Assembly (NCBI RefSeq): GCF_000003605.2
Contig: NW_003126883.1
Coordinates: forward strand, 1,825,104 to 1,837,120
From: Saccoglossus kowalevskii
Taxonomy: Eukaryota > Hemichordata > Enteropneusta > Harrimaniidae
Direction: 5' to 3'
Length of the DNA: 12,017 nt
This document shows positions 1 to 5,720 of the stretch, in pieces. The notes under the pieces are model-generated. The model was not told where the DNA came from. It did no database searches and worked only from the letters and a program-made list of their open reading frames with translations. The position numbers were made by a program, and so were the translations under genes. Position 1 is the stretch's first letter. Each line of letters begins with the position of its first letter.

Positions 1-6
1 AAATAT

Positions 7-8
7 AA

Positions 9-95
<87 letters not shown>

Positions 96-96
96 A
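7..96. repeat. (AAAT)n microsatellite
   Basis: Uninterrupted period-4 tract of AAAT units, a little over 22 copies, broken at position 97 by an extra A. It is followed within a few bases by a T-rich run ending in CAG (about 98-113). Together these would make a good splice acceptor, but the frames after it close quickly. Long perfect tetranucleotide runs of this kind are typical of animal nuclear DNA and are likely to vary in length between individuals. Confidence 0.97.
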
Positions 97-540
97 AATT
101 GCATTTTTTTCAGCGATCAAAACAATCAGCGTAGTCGTGTTTCAGCATGTCCATGCTTCTCCCTTTTAAAATTGTGGCGGACGGAATACATTTAAACTGC
201 ACGATTGGTGATGTTGATAAGGAATCAAATAACCTCTATGATGTGTTGTACTAATGCTATTTTGATGTAACACTATTTATTAAAATTATTTTATTATTAT
301 CATCATACGACGAGTAACATAGCATCCATACTGCAGGTGGATTCTTATTATAGAACGTCACCAATCCTTTTTTTTAAACCACCGAGTTTGTGTGTTCCGA
401 GTACTTGGACGGGAGTTATCATGTTTAATGCAACACGAATCTACTTTGTTTATCGGTACACACTTAAAATTGCTCTATGTTTTTTTTTGTTTTCAATAGA
501 ACAAAGCTAAGCACAATTAACAATTTTTCTTCCATTTTAG
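97..540. other. Non-coding stretch, no gene seen
   Basis: AT-rich DNA between the microsatellite and the candidate exon at 541. A strong acceptor-like signal (T run plus CAG) ends at 113. The three frames after it stop after 6, 17 and about 26 codons, so no exon is called. The last 40 bases before 541 are T-rich and serve as the polypyrimidine tract of that exon's acceptor. Nothing else stands out. Confidence 0.6.
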
Positions 541-680
541 GAGTAAAGTGCGACGAATCGGTACACGTCATCATATTCGATATCTATGTGCCTAATCATT
601 TGGCACGTCTAGGGGGCGCAGATTTCCTTTCCCGACAGTCAACCATAATTTCTTTGAATTTGTGGCTGTTTCAAAATTGA
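541..680 (+). CDS. Candidate 3'-terminal exon, unknown protein
   Basis: The sequence shows a strong splice acceptor ending at 540 (TTTTTCTTCCATTTTAG). The reading frame then stays open for 45 complete codons to a TGA at 678-680. The exon would begin with two bases of a split codon (intron phase 1). Its translation starts VKCDESVHVIIFDIY and ends SLNLWLFQN. It is mixed in composition, not low-complexity, and GC-richer than its flanks. I recognise no domain. AATAAA signals lie about 86 bases past the stop, a reasonable 3' UTR length. No matching upstream exon is visible, so the rest of the gene would lie left of the window or beyond the microsatellite. It could equally be a chance open frame, since frames of this length are common at this base composition. 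Confidence 0.28.
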
Positions 681-766
681 CATACTTCTTGGGGTTTTCC
701 GTCAGATAATTAACGGTGCGTGTCAACTTGTCAGATTTGTGTAAATAATAAGAACAACTACCTCGT

Positions 767-789
767 AATAAATAAATAAATGAAATAAA
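767..789 (+). terminator. Poly(A) signal cluster (AATAAA)
   Basis: Overlapping AATAAA hexamers at 767, 771, 775 and 784, downstream of the candidate terminal exon ending at 680. They could be its polyadenylation signal. They also form a short TAAA simple repeat, so the hexamers could be a by-product of low complexity. This is weaker evidence than an isolated AATAAA would be. Confidence 0.25.
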
Positions 790-795
790 TTATAA

Positions 796-1200
796 TTTGC
801 ACAATACCCCCGCCCGGTGTTTTACCTGGACCACTTTGTGGTTGAGTGGTTCCAACTTGGAGTTGAGAGACTGGATATTTGCAGCGATTCTCGCTTGTCC
901 AATTACATGTATATTTTTACACCCAGAGTACACATATACATACACTCTGTGTATTCAAAATGACAATTGTTAGTTATTCCAGACAAAATGAAATTTATTA
1001 CATTTCTTGCGTGCAATTCAAAGTACTATTTTTTGTTTTAATGAGGATTCTTATTTATAAACAGGAGACTTACACATCGGAGGTACAGGCACCCTCGTTT
1101 ACTTGGCAAGGACACCGCAACAATGGGGTGAGGGTCAAATAGTGATGGGTGGCCTGACACGTATCCTTCACCTGGCGCACCTCAATGACAGTGCTAAGAT
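796..1200. other. GC-richer island with overlapping short open frames
   Basis: This block is clearly richer in G and C than its surroundings. A plus-strand frame runs open from 796 to a TGA at 961 without an ATG near its start or a good acceptor before it. A second plus-strand segment, 1065-1127, lies between a T-rich acceptor ending ATAAACAG and the donor GGG|GTGAGG. It is exactly 21 codons, both ends in phase 0, beginning ETYTSEV and ending GHRNNG. On the minus strand a frame across about 825-885 ends at a CAG|GTAAAA donor and has a heptad-like look. These readings exclude each other, so none is called as a gene. The block may be a decayed exon or mobile-element remnant. Confidence 0.2.
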
Positions 1201-1633
1201 GCGATGAAAACTCTAGAAATTCTACAAATATGTCTGTGTTGGAAGAAAAGTACGTTCATAAATAAAATATGCATTGAAGTTTTCATATTTGAACAAGAAT
1301 CAAGACCCTTACAGACTTTTGAAAAGTAATATTAATGACACTTATTGATTTTTAGTCTTTGTTTATATATGTACAATTCCTAACACCAGCCAAATAAACC
1401 TTCGACGTGTTAACATTTCATGAATTAAACGGCATTTCGGACCAAATGGGCATGTTAATTTTTTTTTCATTTCGCGATGATGTTTAATCAAATTTGAAGC
1501 GAATCAACAAAAAAAGATATAGAATAACAATGACAATATTGAAATGCGACAAATCACGTTACGTCAAGATGTAAAAAGTATAGAACGTGGCAGTAGATAA
1601 TTGCAGTTATTCGTAGTCATTGAATATAACCAG
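1201..1633. other. AT-rich stretch, nothing supported
   Basis: AT-rich DNA with short A and T runs. I see no long frame, no convincing splice pair, no RNA gene and no clear repeat. It may be intergenic or intronic. Confidence 0.5.
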
Positions 1634-1740
1634 ATGTTTCGAGCATTGACCCTCATCAGTAGTATACGACTATTACAAACTACCACTTCCAATATATCAG
1701 AATTATCGGTGCTAACAGCTGTTGCCTACGCACATGTAAG
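1634..1740 (+). CDS. Candidate first coding exon with consensus donor
   Basis: An ATG at 1634 opens a frame of 35 codons plus two bases that runs into AAG|GTAAGT at 1741, a full match to the metazoan donor consensus. The translation begins MFRALTLISSIRLLQ and ends VAYAHV. Its first half is hydrophobic enough to hint at a weak signal or targeting peptide, though there is no clear cleavage site. The start context is poor, with C at -3, and the same frame is open 11 codons upstream to a stop. Intron phase is 2. The next strong acceptor, 3163, opens a phase-2 segment (3164-3202, VGMSWRQIHDTC), so the two could join, but no complete gene follows. An AACAGCTGTT E-box palindrome lies inside at 1714-1723. 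I recognise no family. Confidence 0.2.
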
Positions 1741-1938
1741 GTAAGTTGTTCTGGAGAAGAGTGACAATCAACAAATGACACTATATAACGGTCAATGTTT
1801 TCTTATTCAACTCTAGTTAGCCTCAAACTAAACACGTATAAATGAATCAGAAATTACACGTATGCAATTTCAGCGAAAGTATTTTGCATGTATTTGTATA
1901 GAACATTGAAACAACTGACTCTGGGCTGTTGTTGTTGC

Positions 1939-1977
1939 TATAAATAAAAGCGCATTTTAGCGTGTTTTTGTTATTCC
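1939..1977 (+). promoter_or_regulatory. TATA/Inr core promoter candidate
   Basis: CTATAAATA (1938-1946) is a full TATA-box match, preceded by a GC-containing flank. A perfect initiator, TTATTCC (YYANWYY), lies at 1971-1977. That puts transcription start at A1973 and the TATA box about 34 to 27 bases upstream, the spacing expected for RNA polymerase II. Spacing and both motifs support the call. In AT-rich DNA, TATA-like words arise often by chance. The first good-context ATG downstream is at 2186. Confidence 0.38.
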
Positions 1978-2039
1978 TTAAACTGCCTTTTATATTTACA
2001 TCGCGCACTGAATATCCCTCCTGTCACGCCAATTTATAT

Positions 2040-2055
2040 AAAAAAAAAAAAAAAA
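2040..2055 (+). repeat. A16 homopolymer
   Basis: A pure run of 16 A following TTTATAT. It could be the tail of an old retroposed RNA, but I found no target-site duplication or recognisable body upstream, so it is reported only as a homopolymer. Confidence 0.9.
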
Positions 2056-2185
2056 CAGTAAACACGGTGGAGGGTAACAGATGTTGAGAATTATCTCTTA
2101 TTGTAAACTTTGTTCATTCGGAACAAAAAAATAATAATAAAGAATAATATTACCTTATTTTATTTAAAAAAGTGAAACTAACGTA

Positions 2186-3113
2186 ATGGCGTTCATTAGT
2201 AAGTCTTGTTTGCAAATCGTGGCCCCACGACAGCTGTTTAGATGAGATATGTGCATGGAAACAGATTTATTGTTGAGATCGTTACCGCTTTCAAGAATCA
2301 TATCCATATTCTACGATATTAACATATTACCCGACTATTTGCGTCCATCATTCCTACCATATTAATTCTATAATTTCTGCACTGTTTGCCATTTTATTGT
2401 TCTCTCCTCTTCTACTCCTCGGTGACGTCATTTATAACGCGAGATATATATATTTTGAATCAGGTGTGTGGTATACTCCTCATTTTGTGACCTCTGACCT
2501 GACCTTCCGATAACATCGCCAAGTAAAGTCAAGCGCTTTAACGGTAAAATAAATACAAGTGAAAATTACAAACGTGGTACATTTTGTGACTGCCCGGAGA
2601 GGAATAGACAAGTCAGATCTGTAGTCAGTTATCAATAGTATCAGCTTAACCATCTTTTAAGATTCACCTGCAGAATACAGATTACATCAAAAAATGGGCT
2701 GAAAGTCGATAATACGATAGCATCGAGTGTTGGGTGTATTACTCATTATGAGAAAATAATTGTTTTTAGGCGAAGGCATTGAGACAGGTGTATGCCAAGT
2801 AATAAACCGATCTTATTTACATTTCCCAACACGTTCTCAGTACAACAGCAAGGACAGTTTTTTTAAATATGATACTTTCTTTTCTCGCCTTCTTCAATCA
2901 GAAATATACATACTTATCTCGGACATACAAGAGCAACGTTATAACTATATTGATTTCATTGTTAATGAAATACCCTTTCTTTTTACCGTTAATAACAAAG
3001 CCGATCTTGTAGATTTCCTTCGACGGGGCAACCAGTATTGTTATCACATTCTTCGTCTCTCATCCATGATTTATTTATTTCGTTTTCCAAAAAAGAAAAA
3101 CAATTCCGCTTAA
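2186..3113 (+). CDS. Speculative two-exon gene model, unknown 118-residue protein
   Basis: Exon 1 (2186-2198) starts at an ATG in favourable context (G at -3, G at +4), encodes MAFI plus one base, and ends at GTAAGT (2199). Exon 2 (2770-3113) follows an acceptor ending TTGTTTTTAG and is open for 113 codons to a TAA. It lies in the longest open frame of the window, which has no early ATG of its own, so it needs an upstream exon. The phases match (1 to 1), giving an intron of 571 bases. The protein is rich in F, Y, I and N, with the stretch NNKADLVDFLRRGNQ and a basic end, RFPKKKNNSA. I recognise no domain. The TATA/Inr pair at 1939-1977 lies upstream at a sensible distance. No AATAAA is evident soon after the stop. 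The donor has A rather than G before GT. A chance open frame is quite possible. Confidence 0.17.
2423..2505 (+). promoter_or_regulatory. CRE + TATA + DR1 regulatory cluster
   Basis: TGACGTCA, a perfect palindromic CRE bound by CREB/ATF bZIP factors, lies at 2423-2430. A TATATATAT stretch follows at about 2444-2453. An initiator match, TCATTTT, puts +1 at A2482. Just downstream is TGACCTcTGACCT (2488-2500), a perfect nuclear-receptor DR1 (AGGTCA repeats with a one-base spacer on the minus strand), overlapped by a third TGACCT half-site at 2500-2505. DR1 elements are bound by RXR heterodimers, HNF4 and COUP-TF type receptors. CRE, TATA and Inr are ordered and spaced like a promoter. No ATG follows before the possible donor at 2542 (ACG|GTAAAA), so any first exon there would be non-coding. 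It could instead be an enhancer inside an intron. Confidence 0.38.
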
Positions 3114-4039
3114 CCCCAGTTTCAATTCTACGGAGGTAGTATTCTTGTTTTTTTCAATTACAGGGTGGGAATGAGTTGGCGACAAATCCATGATACGTGC
3201 GGGTAAATCCATCTACTGTATTCCCATTCACGGGACTTAGTCGGATTTGGCGCTCATTGCAACGCTTTGATGTTTTTTGTGCGCTCCATGTATGATGCCC
3301 GGCTTAATTATACGATGTTTCACGGTCAGGAAGTCTAGGTAATTTCAACCGGGATTATTTCTCTTCTTTTATTCTGTCGTCGGGGGTTAAGTCTCGAATT
3401 TTTACGGTTTTATGCAACCTCATACTTCTTATGTTACAAAATCCGTTGAGTTAAGCCCAAATAACCAATATAGTTTGAGCCGACGAAGCGTGAGTGTTAT
3501 TTTAGATCAGCAATAACAGCTTAACGCGTGATGTGTTTTCCTTCTTCGAAAGTTTCGTTCACAATTAATATGAGAGAATATCGGAATTGGATTCCATTAT
3601 TTCGGTTCATCTTTTTTCTCCACTCCAGTGACAATATTCGCATAACTAACTTCTGCATTGTTTAATATGTACACTGAAAAAAATGATGGGTTTGACGCTG
3701 GAATATGATATCGAAATTTTGTCAGAACAATACAACAGAAAAGAAAAAAAATAACTTTACTCAAAACATAATAATGCCATAAGAACTTGAAAATGAGACA
3801 GTTTCGCTTACAATTTACATTTACAATTAATTGAATAACTGTATCAACAAACTCAAAGTAATGTAAACAAAAAGTAACGCGGAAATATTATCCCCCATAA
3901 CGTCCATGAAGTACTTCTCAAGACATATTCAAAAGTATCGACAGCAAACTTGCCCAAAATTCAATTATAGAGGAGCGGGAAAAAACGATAATACGTCGTT
4001 GTGTATCTGGGACGCCATCACAGGCAGAACGTGGAGAGC
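3114..4039. other. Region with small splice-bounded open segments, no gene called
   Basis: 3164-3202 follows a very strong acceptor (CTTGTTTTTTTCAATTACAG) and ends at GG|GTAAAT, with VGMSWRQIHDTC open in one frame. 3241-3361 follows a weaker acceptor and contains a frame including FGAHCNALMFFVRSMYDARL before a TAG. On the minus strand, a T-rich acceptor opens a 24-codon tail at 3673-3597. The phases allow the 1634 exon to join 3164-3202, but I cannot build a full gene. The rest (about 3700-3900) is plain AT-rich DNA. A 61-codon ATG frame at 3906-4091 overlaps the hairpin described next and is probably chance. Confidence 0.25.
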
Positions 4040-4113
4040 AGGTCATCGACACGCATGTCAATCATTGAGTCCAACAAAAAGTTGTGTTTGATTGACAAGC
4101 GTGTCGTAGACCT
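4040..4113 (+). ncRNA. Pre-miRNA-like hairpin
   Basis: Arms 4040-4064 and 4089-4113 pair position by position: 22 of 25 are Watson-Crick. The exceptions are one symmetric 2x2 internal loop (4045-4046 with 4107-4108) and one 1x1 A-A mismatch (4055 with 4098). The terminal loop is 24 bases, with an inner CAAC/GTTG mini-stem around five A. Below the stem, after a 3x3 internal loop, 4033-4036 can pair with 4117-4120 (two G-U), lengthening the lower stem. Length, pairing and loop size fit an animal microRNA precursor. A plausible 3p product would start near 4089 (UGAUUGACAAGCG...). It shares only its first six bases with miR-219, so I do not assign it there. Strand is uncertain, because the complement folds nearly as well. 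It could also be a tiny fold-back element. Small-RNA reads would decide. Confidence 0.4.
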
Positions 4114-4267
4114 TGACTTTTATGCGGGATAAAATGAAATAATTGTGAAGGTATATTACAGTATTCACAATACTATTACATGCTCTATAGTAGTCTTAAT
4201 AGGTTCTTGACATGCAATCTGCAATGAGATAAAATAATACGGGCGCAAAATTTAATCAAAATTGAAA

Positions 4268-4286
4268 TAGCGCCCTCTGGCCTACA
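4268..4286 (-). promoter_or_regulatory. CTCF-like site
   Basis: TAGCGCCCTCTGG followed by CCTACA matches the reverse complement of the animal CTCF consensus (TAGCGCCCCCTGGTGGCCA) at 14 of 19 positions, including the whole conserved core except one C-to-T change that is often tolerated. CTCF is an architectural zinc-finger protein that marks domain boundaries in bilaterians. A motif alone does not show binding. Short GCGCCCTCTG words are also found in dispersed repeats. Confidence 0.3.
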
Positions 4287-4758
4287 CTGATGGATATCAT
4301 CATGCATATTCACGCACGCAATTCTGTGGTACTTGATAACGATTCATTTTTGAGTTTAATTGTTTTCTTAGAGACAAATAAATACTGATATGTTTAGTGT
4401 TTTTTTAATATTAACTATCCGCTTAAATTGTTGTAAAATAGTACATGTATAATATTTCTGATAACGCATTTTTTTTTAATCGGTTTGTCCAATTTGCATA
4501 ATTAACAAATCATAATGCCTCAACTAGGGACGTGATTAAAAATTAATATCCGGGTTACTCAATGCACGGCCAAATATAGAAATGTCGCCATCAACAGATT
4601 TCTCAGTTACGATAATATTGTCTACGTGTCCCGCTCTAAAGTGTTGATGTTAGTTTCCAGGATGGAGAGTGTTAAAGAATCCAATGATGTGGAAAATTGG
4701 AAAAATGGCCAATTTCGTCCAATAATAACATCGGCGTATTCTATCCCATTTAAAAGAG
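4287..4758. other. AT-rich stretch, nothing supported
   Basis: AT-rich DNA with several T runs and an AGTACATGTATAA word near 4441. I find no gene, RNA or repeat that I can support. Confidence 0.5.
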
Positions 4759-4795
4759 ATGTATTTTCATTGGCCTGCGTCGTTTTACTTCACAG

Positions 4796-4934
4796 GTTTT
4801 AATGTGGTTTCTGACAAGAGAAGCCAAATAATGGCGGGAATGACATATGATATCGACGAAAAGCGGACACAACCAAATGATATCTTGCATTACCAGCAGA
4901 AACCAACAACGCTTTATTATATATACATCCACCG
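4796..4934 (+). CDS. Candidate internal exon, unknown protein
   Basis: A segment bounded by an acceptor with a pyrimidine-rich lead (CGTTTTACTTCACAG) and the strong donor CCG|GTATGT. It is open across all 45 complete codons, entering in phase 1 and leaving in phase 2. The translation begins FNVVSDKRSQIMAGM and ends TTLYYIYIH. A further strong acceptor at 5091 opens a phase-2 segment (5092-5157) that would continue with GRCSVASSK and stop after about 22 codons. That gives a coherent two-exon 3' end across a 157-base intron. I recognise no family and see no upstream exon in the right phase. The minus strand is also open here, and over 4958-5064 looks at least as coding-like (includes ATCYINCDNRGRC), so the strand is unsettled. 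Confidence 0.2.
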
Positions 4935-4972
4935 GTATGTTACAGCTAAAATAATACCGTCGAGATTTTGGA

Positions 4973-4991
4973 CAACGCCCTCTGTTGTCAC
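4973..4991 (-). promoter_or_regulatory. Second CTCF-like site
   Basis: CAACGCCCTCTGTTGTCAC matches the reverse CTCF consensus at 12 of 19 positions, with the CGCCC and CTG core intact. It has the same orientation as the site at 4268. It is also a small inverted repeat, GACAAC and GTTGTC flanking seven bases (4971-4989). It is a weaker match than the first site. Confidence 0.2.
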
Positions 4992-5023
4992 AATTTATGT
5001 AGCATGTTGCCTCGGGCTCGTTG

Positions 5024-5036
5024 GGGTCACGGGTCA
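5024..5036 (+). promoter_or_regulatory. Perfect DR1 nuclear-receptor element
   Basis: GGGTCAcGGGTCA is two identical RGGTCA half-sites with one spacer base, the canonical DR1 for RXR-containing dimers, HNF4 and COUP-TF type receptors. It is the second perfect DR1 in the window, in the opposite orientation to the one at 2488-2500. It lies in a short GC-rich patch some 30 bases from the CTCF-like site at 4973. Confidence 0.4.
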
Positions 5037-5261
5037 CTTTGAATGAGCGACTTGTCAATTTCATCGAATTTGGCTTCCTATTCAATTACAGAGGACGCTG
5101 TTCAGTTGCGAGCAGTAAAACACTAACATATCTAGCCTGTTGGGTAGTAGGAACACTGTGATTAGAATTCGGTGATCGAGAATACATTTATTGAACACAT
5201 TTGTTTTTGTGAGATAAAATGATCCACCGATTTATTCTTAATTTTGGAAACGCCTCCGGTA

Positions 5262-5337
5262 GTTGAATCTCTTCGCTGCCTGTTTCAAAAAGTAAACCCC
5301 TATCATGCCTAACTATTCTTTTTGGAAGAGATTCAAC
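5262..5337. repeat. Interrupted hairpin with 13-bp perfect outer stem
   Basis: GTTGAATCTCTTC (5262-5274) and GAAGAGATTCAAC (5325-5337) are exact reverse complements. After an 11-base bulge on the left side only, CAAAAAG (5286-5292) pairs with CTTTTTG (5318-5324) directly inside the right arm. That gives 20 bp in two helices around a 25-base loop, 76 bases in all. The large one-sided bulge argues against a microRNA precursor. A small fold-back element or a structured RNA motif is possible. Confidence 0.55.
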
Positions 5338-5682
5338 AGAATTTAGACAACGTACTATATTTTTATTCTAACTCAGAAGACGTATGTTTTGTAATCATAC
5401 ATGTATATCCCCCCTTTTTTTCTCAGTGCGAGAGAATAGATATTCGGAAATAATCATTCCGTAGAAAAGCTGGTGATTGTTTTAACCTTATCATTATGAT
5501 GTCACAAGTATTGTCACTTACACGTGAGTATTTATAATAAACATCATACAGTAAACAAAACAATCACACATCAGTTTTGTCCGAATATCTCATTGTATGC
5601 AGTTGTTATAAATTCCCAGTTCCTTTCCATGAATGTAAATAATTTCTTGAATATTATTACACATTTGTGCAGTCATTATACA

Positions 5683-5720
5683 AGAACACGTGTACTGAAG
5701 GAAAAAAAAACACGTGTTCT
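5683..5720. repeat. Hairpin with duplicated CACGTG boxes
   Basis: AGAACACGTGT (5683-5693) and ACACGTGTTCT (5710-5720) form a perfect 11-bp inverted repeat around a 16-base A-rich loop. Each arm carries a CACGTG E-box, the site for bHLH-ZIP factors such as Myc/Max and USF or for clock proteins. A third ACACGTGAG lies at 5520. The box pair could act as DNA sites or as an RNA hairpin. Confidence 0.5.

Noticed and set aside
98-195. Strong acceptor-like signal ending at 113 followed by open codons
   Set aside because: All three frames stop within about 26 codons without a matching donor or poly(A) signal. The T run is probably just the edge of the microsatellite.
836-850. A-box-like word TGGTTGAGTGGTT resembling serine/leucine tRNA
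   Set aside because: No B-box with paired T-arm follows at the right distance and no acceptor stem is present.
879-1142. 87-codon plus-strand frame
   Set aside because: Starts at TTG with no ATG early. Only its last part (1065-1127) has splice support, so that segment is described instead.
2040-2055. A16 run as the tail of a retroposed element
   Set aside because: No recognisable body upstream and no target-site duplication could be found by eye.
3906-4091. 61-codon ATG frame
   Set aside because: It overlaps almost the whole left side of the 4040-4113 hairpin and ends inside it. The length is expected by chance and the hairpin explains the constraint better.
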